A DNA stretch of 64,000 nt from Leucothrix pacifica (GTDB taxonomy: Bacteria; Pseudomonadota; Gammaproteobacteria; Thiotrichales; Thiotrichaceae), in assembly GCF_003172875.1 (NCBI RefSeq), contig NZ_QGKM01000005.1:57745-121744 (forward strand), given 5' to 3'. The notes under the pieces are model-generated. The model was not told the origin of the DNA. It did no database searches and saw only the letters and a program-made list of their open reading frames with translations. The number at the start of each line of letters is the position of its first letter. Positions within the stretch are counted from its first letter, which is position 1. Below, piece after piece: positions 1 to 9,494 of the stretch. The position numbers were made by a program, and so were the translations under genes.

Positions 1-467
1 CCCGTTTGCTCTGCCAGAGTCTCCAACTGCTTAATTGCCGCCGGACGGTAAACGTCACAACTAACCACACCAACCGTTTTCTTTTCGCGCGACTTCAAAA
101 GCTGTGCTAATTTACCGGCCGTTGTTGTCTTACCAGCACCTTGCAAACCCGCCATCAAAATGACTGCCGGAGGCTGTGCATTCAGGTCAAGCGACTCATT
201 CGCCTGACCCATGGTTTCAACCAACTCATCATTAACAATCTTGATCAGCGCCTGACCCGGCGACAAACTAGACAATACTTCTTTACCAATGGCACGCTCT
301 TTTACCCGTGCGACAAACTCCCGCACAACCGGCAAGGCCACGTCAGCCTCAAGCAGCGCCATTCGCACTTCACGCAGCGTGTCTTTAATATTCTCGTCAG
401 TGAGGCGCGCCTGGCCGCGAAGTTTTTTGACCGTATGAGATAAACGATCGCTTAGATTTTCAAACAT
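1..467 (-). CDS. ffh: Signal recognition particle protein Ffh (SRP54), 5' part only
   Basis: This is the GTPase of the signal recognition particle. With 4.5S RNA it binds signal sequences of nascent inner-membrane proteins and delivers ribosomes to FtsY. Only about 155 N-terminal residues lie in the window; the gene runs off the left edge. The start is the ATG at 465-467 (MFENLSDRL). The N-domain helical bundle fills roughly residues 1-95, and the ALLEADVALPVV stretch is typical of Ffh. The G1 P-loop GLQGAGKTT is at about 107-115, and DVYRPAAIKQLETLAEQ follows, the conserved segment of SRP GTPases. The M domain is outside the window. It is transcribed divergently from the ypjD-like gene, the arrangement also found in E. 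coli. Identification is very secure. Confidence 0.97.
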   Translation of the reverse strand, partial: MFENLSDRLSHTVKKLRGQARLTDENIKDTLREVRMALLEADVALPVVREFVARVKERAIGKEVLSSLSPGQALIKIVNDELVETMGQANESLDLNAQPPAVILMAGLQGAGKTTTAGKLAQLLKSREKKTVGVVSCDVYRPAAIKQLETLAEQT

Positions 468-579
468 ATTTTTGACTACTTATTAGTTGTATGTGATGTC
501 AAATTGACAAGACTCTTTCAAACGCAACAGCTTGAAGTGAATATTCTATTGATTACGCCCTATGCACAACGCGGGTTCC

Positions 580-585
580 ATTATA
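580..585 (-). promoter_or_regulatory. Candidate -10 element for ffh
   Basis: A perfect TATAAT reads on the minus strand in the 155-bp space between the divergent ffh and ypjD genes, about 113 bp upstream of the ffh start. No good -35 hexamer is seen at 16-18 bp, so this is only a suggestion. Confidence 0.35.
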
Positions 586-622
586 CCATTATGCCCTGAG
601 AATATTCACCTGAACCAAAATA

Positions 623-1432
623 ATGATAACAATCGGCATCATTGCTATTTTCCTTTATACAGCCGCCTGGGCAACTTTGGCGACACGCTGGCGAGCGAAT
701 TTAAAACAAACACCGCCACCAGCTTATAGCAAGCATTATCTTTGGATGTGGTTAGTCGCAGCAAGTTGCCATGCCGCTTATCTGTATGCCCCTCTATTCC
801 ACCAACACCATCTGGCACTGGACTTCCTCAGTGCTGCGTCACATGTGATGTGGCTGGCAGGGCAAATCCTACTCATTACAGCGATCACTCATAGACTGGA
901 AAGCCTGAACTTGTTCACTATTCCGTTTATAGCCTTATCGCTGCTGCTACAATTATCGGTTCCAGTCTCTGAAGAAACCAAACTGGTATTGATGAGCGGC
1001 TTAGGTGTGCATATTTTTTCCGCTTTACTTGCCTATAGTATGTTGATGATTGCAGCAATTCAAGGCGTCCTGTTGGCCTACCAGCACAACCATTTACACA
1101 ATCATCGGCCTAATGCTTTGCTCAGGGCACTCCCTGCCTTACAGGACATGGATAACCTGTTATTCCGCTTTATCAGTGTCGGCGTAGCACTACTCAGTCT
1201 TGCCTTAATCACCGGCTTCATTTATCTGGATAATTTATTTGGACAGCATGTCGCGCACAAAACCATCTTATCCATCATTGCCTGGTTCGTTTTTTCAGCC
1301 CTACTCTATGGCCGCTGGCGCTATGGATGGCGGGGAATTAGCGCCACTCGCTGGACACTCAGCGGCTTCGGCATCCTTATGCTTGCCTTTTTTGGCACCA
1401 AATTCGTACAAGAGTATCTACTAGCACCGTGA
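623..1432 (+). CDS. ypjD: CcsA/HemX-like inner-membrane protein (YpjD family)
   Basis: A 269-residue, almost entirely hydrophobic protein with about eight predicted transmembrane helices and no soluble domain. Size, topology and place (divergent from ffh, followed by a CNNM/CBS protein) match YpjD of E. coli. YpjD belongs to the cytochrome c assembly family (PF01578) that includes CcsA and CcmC. The family is linked to heme handling across the inner membrane, but the role of YpjD itself is not well defined, and I do not see a clear WWD heme motif. The start is an ATG about 20 bp after a possible leader, without a strong Shine-Dalgarno site. Its stop overlaps the GTG start of the next gene by 4 bp (GTGA), so the two are probably translationally coupled. 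Confidence 0.85.
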   Translation: MITIGIIAIFLYTAAWATLATRWRANLKQTPPPAYSKHYLWMWLVAASCHAAYLYAPLFHQHHLALDFLSAASHVMWLAGQILLITAITHRLESLNLFTIPFIALSLLLQLSVPVSEETKLVLMSGLGVHIFSALLAYSMLMIAAIQGVLLAYQHNHLHNHRPNALLRALPALQDMDNLLFRFISVGVALLSLALITGFIYLDNLFGQHVAHKTILSIIAWFVFSALLYGRWRYGWRGISATRWTLSGFGILMLAFFGTKFVQEYLLAP

Positions 1433-2712
1433 ACATCGATAGCATTCCGCTAGGCCTATTATTTTTTATTTTATTCATTTTGTTTCTGCTCTCCGCCTTC
1501 TTCTCAGGCTCAGAAACCGCTCTAATGGCACTCAACCGCTACAAACTTAAGCACCTTGCAAAAAGCAGTCGAGGGGCAAGACTTGCCGTCAAATTATTAG
1601 ACCAACCGGACCGATTGATTGGTTTAATCCTTCTCGGAAACAACCTGGTTAACATACTCATAACCCAGCTCGCTACCCTCATTGGGTTTCGCATCGCGGG
1701 AAATTTGGGTGTCGCGCTGGCTACGGGTGCGCTGACGTTTATGTTGCTTATCTTTGCTGAAGTAACACCAAAAACGATCGCAGCACTCAAATCAGAAGCC
1801 ATCGCATTTCCGGCGGCTTATGTTTATACGCCATTACTAAGAATCGCTTATCCGATGGTCTGGCTAATTAATCTATTGGCAAACTCGATCGTCAAATTGT
1901 TTGGTGTCGACCCAAAAGATGCCAGCTTAGAATCACTCTCACATGAAGAACTCAAGGCCGTGGTGAATGAGGCGGGGGATAAAATTCCAACAAACCACCA
2001 AGACATGTTGGTTAGTATTTTGGATATGGAATCCACAACGGTTGAGGATATTATGATTCCCCGAACCGATGTCAGTGGCATCGATATTCTGGATGATTGG
2101 AATGATATTGAAGAGCAGATTTTACAAACTAATTTCACCCGACTGCTGATCTATGAAGGACAGTTAGATAATGTTTTAGGCTTCGTCAATATACGCTCCC
2201 TACTACCACTCCTGCACGAGGATCGCTTAGCTCGTGAAGATCTTCTGGAAACCATTCGTCCCGCTTATTTTACCCCCGCAGGTACAGTACTGACCCAGCA
2301 GCTCATCAATTTCCAGTCTGAAAAGAGACGGGTGGCGATTGTGGTGGATGAGTATGGCGAAATACAGGGTATGGTCACACTGGAAGACATTCTGGAAGAA
2401 ATCGTCGGAGCCTTCTCACCAACAGCATTTAATGCAGAGCTTATTCCGCAGGAAGACGGCACAGTATGGGTTGATGGCAGCATGCATATCCGCGAGATCA
2501 ACAGAGATCTGAAAATAGAACTCCCGACCGATGGCCCAAAAACAATCAATGGACTAATCTCCGAACACCTTGGCTCTATACCGGTTCCCGGCGTTACTAT
2601 TCTGGTAAATAACTATCCGCTTGAAGTTCGCCAAACCCGAAATAATGCAGTAAAAACATTAATTCTGTATCCTCGCATCAATCGTCAACCACCTTCGGAA
2701 GATCATGGCTAA
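1429..2712 (+). CDS. yfjD: CNNM/CBS-domain transporter-like protein (HlyC/CorC family, YfjD/CorB-like)
   Basis: 427 residues. An N-terminal DUF21/CNNM membrane domain (about 5-180, four hydrophobic segments, with FFSGSETALMALNRYKL near the start) is followed by a CBS pair (about 200-325, with EDIMIPRTDV and VALEDI-like VTLEDILEEIVG signatures) and a C-terminal CorC_HlyC domain (about 340-420). CNNM proteins are implicated in Mg2+/Co2+ efflux or homeostasis, with the CBS pair sensing nucleotides. It starts with GTG inside the stop of the ypjD-like gene and overlaps the radA start by 8 bp, so ypjD-yfjD-radA-glnD forms one compact transcription unit. Family assignment is firm; the transported ion is not visible in the sequence. 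Confidence 0.9.
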   Translation: MNIDSIPLGLLFFILFILFLLSAFFSGSETALMALNRYKLKHLAKSSRGARLAVKLLDQPDRLIGLILLGNNLVNILITQLATLIGFRIAGNLGVALATGALTFMLLIFAEVTPKTIAALKSEAIAFPAAYVYTPLLRIAYPMVWLINLLANSIVKLFGVDPKDASLESLSHEELKAVVNEAGDKIPTNHQDMLVSILDMESTTVEDIMIPRTDVSGIDILDDWNDIEEQILQTNFTRLLIYEGQLDNVLGFVNIRSLLPLLHEDRLAREDLLETIRPAYFTPAGTVLTQQLINFQSEKRRVAIVVDEYGEIQGMVTLEDILEEIVGAFSPTAFNAELIPQEDGTVWVDGSMHIREINRDLKIELPTDGPKTINGLISEHLGSIPVPGVTILVNNYPLEVRQTRNNAVKTLILYPRINRQPPSEDHG

Positions 2713-4069
2713 ACCAAAGACTCAATATGTTTGTACTGCCTGTGGCACTGTCCATTTAAAATGGGCTGGCCAGTGTAGCGACTGCCATGAATGGAATACA
2801 CTACAAGAAGAAGCGGTTATCCCCAGCACACCCACCTCAAAAGTGGCGCAGCGAGTAGGTTATGCCGGCGCTGAAACCAATCGCATCAAGTCGATCAATG
2901 AAATTGACACACGAGATGACATCAGAACACATACAGGCATGTCTGAACTGGATCGGGTACTGGGTGGCGGTTTGGTTCAAGGTTCAGTGATCCTGATTGG
3001 TGGAGATCCGGGAATTGGTAAGTCTACGATATTAATTCAGACATTATCCTCCTTTCAGGAAATGAAAACGCTCTATGTCACCGGCGAGGAATCCTTGCAG
3101 CAGGTCTCAGTGCGTGCTCAACGACTAGAGCTACCGACAGACAAGCTACGCTTACTCACAGAGACTTGTATTGAGCGCATTATCGAAATGGCCAGCGTTG
3201 AAAAACCCGAAGTCATGGTGATTGACTCGATCCAAACGATTTACACCGAACACCTGACCTCTGCACCCGGCTCTGTTAGCCAGATTCGTGAAGCTACAGC
3301 TAAACTGACACGCTATGCTAAACAGACCAATACTGCGGTCTTTATCGCTGGCCACGTGACCAAAGAAGGTACACTTGCCGGCCCTCGTGTCCTTGAACAT
3401 ATGGTGGATACTGTACTGTACTTTGAAGGTGATCCGGGTAGTCGCTTCCGCTTGCTACGCGCTGTAAAGAATCGTTTTGGGGCAGTCAATGAGTTAGGCG
3501 TGTTTGCCATGACTGACAAGGGCCTAAAAGGCGTCAGCAACCCCTCCTCCATCTTTCTGTCGCGTCATGAAGATGACGTACCCGGCAGTGTGATCATGGT
3601 AACCCGCGAAGGCACACGACCACTCCTAGTAGAAGTACAGGCATTGGTTGATGAAAGCCACGGTTCGCAACCACGCCGGGTAGCGCTAGGACTCGAGCAA
3701 AATAGAATGGCTATGCTCCTGGCGGTTATGCATCGTCATGGTGGTATTTCAATGTTCGACCAAGATGTATTTGCCAATGTGGTAGGTGGTGTAAAAATAT
3801 CTGAAACCGCGGCTGACTTACCGCTGATGCTGGCAGCACTCTCCAGCTTTAGAAACCGCCCTCACCCATCAGACATGGTGGTGTTTGGGGAAATAGGCTT
3901 AGCCGGTGAAATTCGTCCCGTACCAAACGGCGAAGAGCGGCTGAAAGAAGCACAGAAACATGGATTTAAACGCGCCATTATCCCAAAAGGCAATATGCCG
4001 AGAAAAACACCAAAAGGCATGACAATCTTTGCCGCACAACGACTAGAAGAGGCATTAGAGTACCTGTGA
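2705..4069 (+). CDS. radA: DNA repair protein RadA (Sms)
   Basis: 454 residues, the usual RadA length. RadA is a RecA-like, DnaB-like hexameric motor that drives branch migration of recombination intermediates. Visible parts in order: an N-terminal C4 zinc finger (Cys10, Cys13, Cys24, Cys27), a RecA-type ATPase with Walker A GGDPGIGKST at about 98-107 and the Walker B strand VMVIDSIQTI, the RadA-specific KNRFG motif at about 254-258, and a C-terminal Lon-protease-like domain without catalytic Ser/Lys (FGEIGLAGEIRPV, then GEERLKEA). It overlaps yfjD at the start and glnD at the end (4-bp overlap). Confidence 0.97.
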   Translation: MAKPKTQYVCTACGTVHLKWAGQCSDCHEWNTLQEEAVIPSTPTSKVAQRVGYAGAETNRIKSINEIDTRDDIRTHTGMSELDRVLGGGLVQGSVILIGGDPGIGKSTILIQTLSSFQEMKTLYVTGEESLQQVSVRAQRLELPTDKLRLLTETCIERIIEMASVEKPEVMVIDSIQTIYTEHLTSAPGSVSQIREATAKLTRYAKQTNTAVFIAGHVTKEGTLAGPRVLEHMVDTVLYFEGDPGSRFRLLRAVKNRFGAVNELGVFAMTDKGLKGVSNPSSIFLSRHEDDVPGSVIMVTREGTRPLLVEVQALVDESHGSQPRRVALGLEQNRMAMLLAVMHRHGGISMFDQDVFANVVGGVKISETAADLPLMLAALSSFRNRPHPSDMVVFGEIGLAGEIRPVPNGEERLKEAQKHGFKRAIIPKGNMPRKTPKGMTIFAAQRLEEALEYL

Positions 4070-6642
4070 AATTAAAAGAAACTATGGAGCAGTCTTATCA
4101 AAAGCTTAAGGATGATTTTGATAAGGGAGTACCTGTTCAGGACTTAATGCAGGACCGCAGTGACACCATTGACCACGTAGTCACTGAGATGTGGAATGAC
4201 TCCGGACTAACTGACACTAACAGCACTGCACTAATCGCGGTGGGGGGATACGGACGTGCTGAAATGCATCCCGCTTCTGATGTCGATTTACTCATTATAT
4301 TGCAAAGCGAGCCAGACAGTGAACTCGAATCAAAGCTGTCAGACTTCCTAACATCATTGTGGGATCTGGGCCTGGAGGTCGGACACAGCGTCCGCACCGT
4401 CGAACAGTGTGTTGAGGAAGCAGAGCAAGACCTCACCGTCATCACAAACCTGATTGAATCGCGCCACCTAACCGGGAACAAGACGTTATTCGATCAATTA
4501 ACACAAAGCATCGGCACAGATCGCCTGTGGCCTAGCCAGGTATTTTTTGATGCCAAAATGGGCGAACAAAGAGCACGCTATGATCAATACGGTGACACAG
4601 CCTACCGAGTAGAGCCAAACCTCAAAGAAGGTCCGGGCGGTCTACGTGATATACAAACCATCGACTGGGTAACGGAGCGAACCTATGGCGTGCGCTTGCT
4701 TGAAGTCCCTTTCGAGCAGAACCTTTTGACCCGCAAGGAACTTGATACCATCATCAAGGGCAAACACTTTCTGTGGAAAGTCCGTTTTGCACTCCATATT
4801 TTGGCTGACCGAAAAGAAGACCGCTTACTGTTTGATTACCAACGCTCACTCGCTCACATGTTTGGCTATAAAAATGATGCCAATAATGAGTCCATAGAAC
4901 AATTCATGCAGAGCTACTATCGGACTATAACTGAGCTGGAACGTTTGAACGAAGTATTGCTGGGTGTACTGCGTAAAAAAATACTGCCGCCAACCAATAC
5001 TAAACCCTACCATGTCACACCGCTCTATCTAAACGATGATGACTATCTGGCGATTGCAAACCCTGATGTCTTTAAAAACCATCCACATACGCTTCTGGGA
5101 ATCTTTCATACCATCCAGGTAACGCCACAATTAAAAGGTTTAACGCCCGATACCATCCGGGAACTTCGAAACAACCTTCATCTGATCGATGAAGAATTTC
5201 GTAATAAAGACGAACACAAACAAATCTTTATGGACATCCTCAAGGAGTCCTATGGCATCACATTCGTTCTGCGCCGTATGAATCGCTATGGCGTACTTGC
5301 CGCGTACATTCCTGCATTCGCAAACATTGTCGGGCGAATGCAATATGATTTATTCCACGCCTTCACTGTTGATGACCACACACTCAATCTGGTGAGGCAT
5401 ATTCGTCACCTGAGCGTCGAAGATGGCAGAAAGAAACACCCCTTACTCAGCAAAATATTCAATACACTCAACAAGCCGCAACTGCTTTATCTGGCCGCAC
5501 TGTTTCACGACATTGCCAAGGGCCGTCCGGGGTCTCACTCAGAACTTGGTGCCGTTGATGCGCTGGAATTTTGTCAATCTCACGGTTTAAATGAATACGA
5601 TTCCAACTTAGTAAGCTGGCTGGTTAAACAACATCTATTGATGAGCACAACTGCGCAACGCAAAGACATTAGCGACCCAGAGATTATCAAAGAGTTTGCA
5701 AACACCGTCGCCATTCAGCAACGTTTGGATTACCTGTACTTGTTGACCATCTGCGACATTCGCAGTACCAACCCAACCCTGTTAACTGACTGGAAAAACG
5801 CTTTATTACGGGAGTTGTATAAATCAACGCGTAGCTATCTACAACAAGATGAGACTCCCAATCCGACGACTCAAGAACTTCTTGAAGAAAAGAAAAACTC
5901 AGCAGCTAGTCAGTTAGCGAAGCAAAATATTAGCAGGGAAGAGTGTGAAACGTTCTGGTCCGAGATGAATGCAGAATACTTACTGCAACATTCTGTCGAT
6001 GAGCTAGTCTGGCATATCGAGGAAATTCAACAAGTCACCGATACGCCTATTGTTCGGATGAAACAGGATGAAAAACTCAGTAGTAGTCAGGTATTTATTT
6101 ATGCTAAAGATAAAAGCAGCCTATTTACTCGCATCTGCTCTGCGCTGGAGCAAATGCAGTTAAACATTGTCGCGGCTGATCTGGCGGAAAGAAATAATGG
6201 ACACGCATTGGATACACTAACCTTTCTTGATGCCCACGGTAAACGTGTCACCATGCCCAGCGATCAGGCAACGATTTTAAAGACCATCAAACGGAATATA
6301 ACTCGCGAGGACTTTAGCGTCAGTGACAGGAATTACCGCATACCGAGACAGCTAAAGTATTTTGATATCCCAACACGAGTCACGTTCACTCAGAATGAGC
6401 TCAGAGGCCAGACGGTACTGACGCTGTATACCTCCGACTGCCCGGGACTGCTCACCCGAATCAGTGAAGTATTTTATAACGAAGGATTGGTTGTGCAAGG
6501 AGCAAGAATTTCTACGCTAGGAGAAGAAGCAGAAGATATTTTCTACCTCACAGATACTGAAAACAACCCAATTACGGATGTTGACCGACAGGAAAGTATT
6601 CGGGCATTACTGAAGGAGAAGCTACAACAACTCTGGACGTAG
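4066..6642 (+). CDS. glnD: Bifunctional PII uridylyltransferase/uridylyl-removing enzyme GlnD
   Basis: 858 residues. GlnD senses glutamine and uridylylates or deuridylylates PII (GlnB/GlnK), which sets glutamine synthetase activity and NtrBC phosphorylation. The nucleotidyltransferase signature GGYGRAEMHPASDVDLLI lies at about 61-78. The PII-UT linker region (EPNLKEGPGGLRDIQT) follows, then an HD domain with LFHDIAKGRPGSHSELGA near 478-495, and two C-terminal ACT domains (about 680-760 and 785-855). The start is a GTG overlapping the radA stop by 4 bp; E. coli GlnD is 890 residues, so length fits. It sits about 3 kb upstream of a glutamine synthetase with an apparent NtrC/sigma-54 promoter, which suggests an intact nitrogen regulatory cascade. 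Confidence 0.97.
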   Translation: MKLKETMEQSYQKLKDDFDKGVPVQDLMQDRSDTIDHVVTEMWNDSGLTDTNSTALIAVGGYGRAEMHPASDVDLLIILQSEPDSELESKLSDFLTSLWDLGLEVGHSVRTVEQCVEEAEQDLTVITNLIESRHLTGNKTLFDQLTQSIGTDRLWPSQVFFDAKMGEQRARYDQYGDTAYRVEPNLKEGPGGLRDIQTIDWVTERTYGVRLLEVPFEQNLLTRKELDTIIKGKHFLWKVRFALHILADRKEDRLLFDYQRSLAHMFGYKNDANNESIEQFMQSYYRTITELERLNEVLLGVLRKKILPPTNTKPYHVTPLYLNDDDYLAIANPDVFKNHPHTLLGIFHTIQVTPQLKGLTPDTIRELRNNLHLIDEEFRNKDEHKQIFMDILKESYGITFVLRRMNRYGVLAAYIPAFANIVGRMQYDLFHAFTVDDHTLNLVRHIRHLSVEDGRKKHPLLSKIFNTLNKPQLLYLAALFHDIAKGRPGSHSELGAVDALEFCQSHGLNEYDSNLVSWLVKQHLLMSTTAQRKDISDPEIIKEFANTVAIQQRLDYLYLLTICDIRSTNPTLLTDWKNALLRELYKSTRSYLQQDETPNPTTQELLEEKKNSAASQLAKQNISREECETFWSEMNAEYLLQHSVDELVWHIEEIQQVTDTPIVRMKQDEKLSSSQVFIYAKDKSSLFTRICSALEQMQLNIVAADLAERNNGHALDTLTFLDAHGKRVTMPSDQATILKTIKRNITREDFSVSDRNYRIPRQLKYFDIPTRVTFTQNELRGQTVLTLYTSDCPGLLTRISEVFYNEGLVVQGARISTLGEEAEDIFYLTDTENNPITDVDRQESIRALLKEKLQQLWT

Positions 6643-6655
6643 CCTCTCCGTCTGA

Positions 6656-7132
6656 TTAGTCAGCAGAACCGATTACAACCGGCGGGATAACAACCGGCTC
6701 AGAACTTGGCGGCATGCTCTCGCCACGAACGCTCGCCTGTAAATGCGCCCAGTAATCGTCAGAACGTACTTCACGCTCAAAGTTTTCTGCGCGCTCTGTT
6801 TTCTTACCCATTGTGACCGGTTTAGGCGGTGTAATAGCGTATGAAGAATCTGTAGTGTAATAGCGACCAGCATCTGCACTATCAGAAACCACTGTAGGCA
6901 CATAATTGACATGCTGTGTGCCATAGCTCAGACGACGTAACTCACGCATTTCTTTTTCATACAGAATTCGTTGATGAAGCTCTTCAACCACTTCTTTTGC
7001 CTCATAAGGCTTGAAGATAATACCTGAAACCACTACCAAGCCCATTGCTAGTGAAATTGCGAAAGCGGCCGCCAACGTATATGTTGGAACCATATCATCG
7101 CTTTTACCAGTCGATTGCTTATTGTTACCCAT
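6656..7132 (-). CDS. Hypothetical single-pass membrane protein
   Basis: About 158 residues with no family I recognise. I place the start at the ATG at 7130-7132 (MGNNKQSTGK), which has AAGGG about 10 bases upstream; a longer reading frame up to 7204 exists but its N-terminus looks unnatural. A transmembrane segment (about residues 18-40, AAAFAISLAMGLVVVSG) is followed by a short charged helix (KEVVEELHQRILYEKEMREL), then a Tyr/Pro/Ser-rich region likely to be disordered. One membrane segment and a long polar tail suggest a bitopic inner-membrane protein. It converges on glnD with 13 bp between the stops. Coding potential looks real, but function is unknown. Confidence 0.6.
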   Translation of the reverse strand: MGNNKQSTGKSDDMVPTYTLAAAFAISLAMGLVVVSGIIFKPYEAKEVVEELHQRILYEKEMRELRRLSYGTQHVNYVPTVVSDSADAGRYYTTDSSYAITPPKPVTMGKKTERAENFEREVRSDDYWAHLQASVRGESMPPSSEPVVIPPVVIGSAD

Positions 7133-7335
7133 ACCCAGCACCCTTTTCTTTTTATATTTGTCATTGCAGTATGCAGCCACTTCACAGAACCAGAGATTAA
7201 CCACACCACATTCCCAAACCGTTTATCATCCCAAATCCCCCTACGTGATTTGCTCATGGTTTTTATTGTAGATATCATGCTCAGGCATTGTTAGTTATCC
7301 CATGCGTTTACTAGTAACCCCACACGGACTACCCA

Positions 7336-8541
7336 TTGACTCACTTTGACGTAATTATTATTGGTGCAGGCGCAGCTGGCCTGATGTGTGCTATTCAGGC
7401 AGGACAACGCGGACGATCCGTTCTGGTACTGGAAAAGTCGAATAAAGCGGGACGTAAGATTCTGATATCCGGAGGTGGCCGGTGTAACTTCACCAACCTC
7501 TACACAGAACCTGATTGCTACCTCTCACACAACCCACACTTCTGCAAATCCGCCCTTTCCCGCTATACACAATGGGACTTTATTGGTTTGGTGGAAAAGC
7601 ATGGATTGAGCTGGACAGAGAAAACACTGGGGCAATTGTTTTGTGATCAAAAAGCTGGGGCGATTGTGGATATGTTGCTGGCGGAATGTCGTGAGGCGGA
7701 TGTTAAAGTTGAACTAAACAGCGAAGTGGACACTATCACCAAACATAGCAATGAGACTACAGACGATGCCTCACAGCAGTTTACGATTATCACACAAGAG
7801 AGGGTTTACACGGCAAACTCTTTAGTCATTGCCAGCGGTGGCCCCTCTATCCCTAAAATGGGAGCAACTGACTTTGGCCTTCGGGTTGCTAAACAGTTTA
7901 ACCTCAATACCTACCCATTCACCGCTGCCCTAGTCCCCTTTACCTTCCCTGAAAAAGAATTGGAATTATTGTTTCGGGAATTATCCGGCACTGCAGTGGA
8001 CGTCATTTTAACGGTTAATAATACGAGCTTTAAAGAAGCGATATTATTTACTCATCGTGGACTAAGTGGTCCTGCTACCCTACAAATCTCATCTTACTGG
8101 AGATTGGGTGACAGCATTAGTGTGAACTTATTACCAGAACACAATGCTGAGGACTGGTTAATGGACCAGCAAGTTGAACACCCCAATGCAGAGCTCAAAA
8201 CATTACTAGCACGCGCTCTTCCAAAACGACTTGCTGCCAGATTGTGCGAACTCTTCATTGCCAGCAAACCGATGAAACAATACACACCAAATGAATTACA
8301 AACTATTGCAACACAACTTAGCGAGTGGGAACTAAAACCCCACGGTACAGAGGGCATGCGTACAGCTGAGGTTGCACTGGGCGGCGTTGACTGCAACGAA
8401 TTATCATCCAAAACCATGGAAAGTAAAAAAATATCTCACCTGTATTTTATCGGTGAAAGCGTCGATGTCACAGGACACCTTGGAGGTTATAATTTTCAGT
8501 GGGCTTGGGCGTCTGGCTGGTGTGCGGGTCAATATGTTTAG
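7336..8541 (+). CDS. HI0933-family FAD/NAD(P)-dependent oxidoreductase (YhiN-like)
   Basis: 401 residues of the HI0933/BaiN flavoprotein family. The N-terminal dinucleotide-binding motif IIGAGAAGL is at about 8-16, followed by the family motif GRKILISGGGRCNFTN (about 39-54). The C-terminal VALGGVDCNEL and FIGESVDVTGHLGGYNFQWAWASG close the FAD site and are hallmarks of the family. The start is TTG: an in-frame TAA lies at 7315-7317 and the only later ATG would remove half of the FAD motif, so TTG at 7336 is the only sensible choice; a weak GGA lies 7 bp upstream. The physiological substrate of these proteins is generally unknown. It stands alone between a divergent gene and a MOSC protein. 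Confidence 0.9.
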   Translation: MTHFDVIIIGAGAAGLMCAIQAGQRGRSVLVLEKSNKAGRKILISGGGRCNFTNLYTEPDCYLSHNPHFCKSALSRYTQWDFIGLVEKHGLSWTEKTLGQLFCDQKAGAIVDMLLAECREADVKVELNSEVDTITKHSNETTDDASQQFTIITQERVYTANSLVIASGGPSIPKMGATDFGLRVAKQFNLNTYPFTAALVPFTFPEKELELLFRELSGTAVDVILTVNNTSFKEAILFTHRGLSGPATLQISSYWRLGDSISVNLLPEHNAEDWLMDQQVEHPNAELKTLLARALPKRLAARLCELFIASKPMKQYTPNELQTIATQLSEWELKPHGTEGMRTAEVALGGVDCNELSSKTMESKKISHLYFIGESVDVTGHLGGYNFQWAWASGWCAGQYV

Positions 8542-8604
8542 ACTTAAGGAAAGTACGACACAAGCACTACAGCAACAAATAACCAGAGCACTCCGGTATT
8601 AACA

Positions 8605-8631
8605 TTGCTTCGCCACAGCCTGTGGCAGCAA
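8605..8631. repeat. Strong inverted repeat between flavoprotein and MOSC genes
   Basis: GCCACAG and CTGTGGC (8612-8618 and 8620-8626) are separated by one base and flanked by TTGCT (8605-8609) and AGCAA (8627-8631), which also pair. No T-run follows, so it does not look like an intrinsic terminator. It could be a protein-binding palindrome or an mRNA hairpin. Confidence 0.5.
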
Positions 8632-8684
8632 GGTCTGTGTAATGCTAATACAGGAATTCCGCCCCCAAGTAGCCAAGGATAACT

Positions 8685-9488
8685 ATGATCACCGTCACAA
8701 AACTCATCACCTACCCCTTAAAATCTGCCCAAGGCATTTCATTGCCCTGTACAGGTTTTGATGCAGAAGGCATGCTAAACGACCGACGCCTAATGGCAGT
8801 TGATGAAAAAGGAATCTTCATCACTTCGCGCCACAACCCACAATTGCTTAGCATTAACGTACGGATGAATACAGATCATTGGATGCTGAGCCACCCTGAA
8901 CAAGCCTCCGACTGCATAATTCCTTTTACCAATGCAGCAGACACTAATACCTCTCTAGCTGGTCAGGTCTGGCGTGACAAAATCAACGCTATTGATGCGG
9001 GCGAGCAAGCCGCTGAGTGGATTAGCAGCATCCTAGGTAAAACCAGCCGAATTGCCCTATGGACACCTAAATCCCGACACTCAGGCAAGTACGACCTTGA
9101 AACGAGCTTTGCAGATGCAGCACCGCTACTAATCGCCAGTGAAGCCAGTATGAAACAAGGCTGCGACTGGGGTGGCGTACCGTATGATGCCAGACGTTTT
9201 CGACCAAATATTATTGTCGACGGGATTGAGGCATTCGCTGAAGACAACTGGACCCACTTCCAGATTGGTAACGTCAGCTTTGAAATGCTCGATACCTGTG
9301 TAAGGTGCATATTAACAACGCGCGACCCCGACTCGGGCATTGCGCATCCTGACAAACAGCCGATGAAAGCATTGATGGAAAAGCACCACAATGAGGCAGG
9401 CCAGCCGTTGATGGGCATCAACGTACGACTTACCTCTGAAGCAGTTGGCTCAATGATTTCCGTTGGCGATGAAGTCAAAGCTTTATAA
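8685..9488 (+). CDS. MOSC-domain protein (YcbX/mARC-like, without ferredoxin domain)
   Basis: 267 residues. A MOSC N-terminal beta-barrel domain (about 3-115, starting VTKLITYPLKSAQGI) precedes the MOSC domain (about 120-265). The MOSC part contains RRFRPNIIVDG and DTCVRCILTTRDPDSG, whose CxRC matches the cysteine region that coordinates molybdenum cofactor in YcbX and mARC proteins. Members reduce N-hydroxylated compounds. E. coli YcbX carries a C-terminal 2Fe-2S ferredoxin domain (369 residues in total); here the protein ends straight after MOSC, so a separate electron donor would be needed. An AAGGA sits 6-10 bp before the ATG. A moaD-moaE pair for cofactor synthesis lies elsewhere in the window. 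Confidence 0.9.
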   Translation: MITVTKLITYPLKSAQGISLPCTGFDAEGMLNDRRLMAVDEKGIFITSRHNPQLLSINVRMNTDHWMLSHPEQASDCIIPFTNAADTNTSLAGQVWRDKINAIDAGEQAAEWISSILGKTSRIALWTPKSRHSGKYDLETSFADAAPLLIASEASMKQGCDWGGVPYDARRFRPNIIVDGIEAFAEDNWTHFQIGNVSFEMLDTCVRCILTTRDPDSGIAHPDKQPMKALMEKHHNEAGQPLMGINVRLTSEAVGSMISVGDEVKAL

Positions 9489-9494
9489 CAATTC

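Noticed and set aside
7011..7278. Two overlapping frames on both strands over the start of the gene at 6656-7132
   Set aside because: No domain, no Shine-Dalgarno and they overlap a better candidate.
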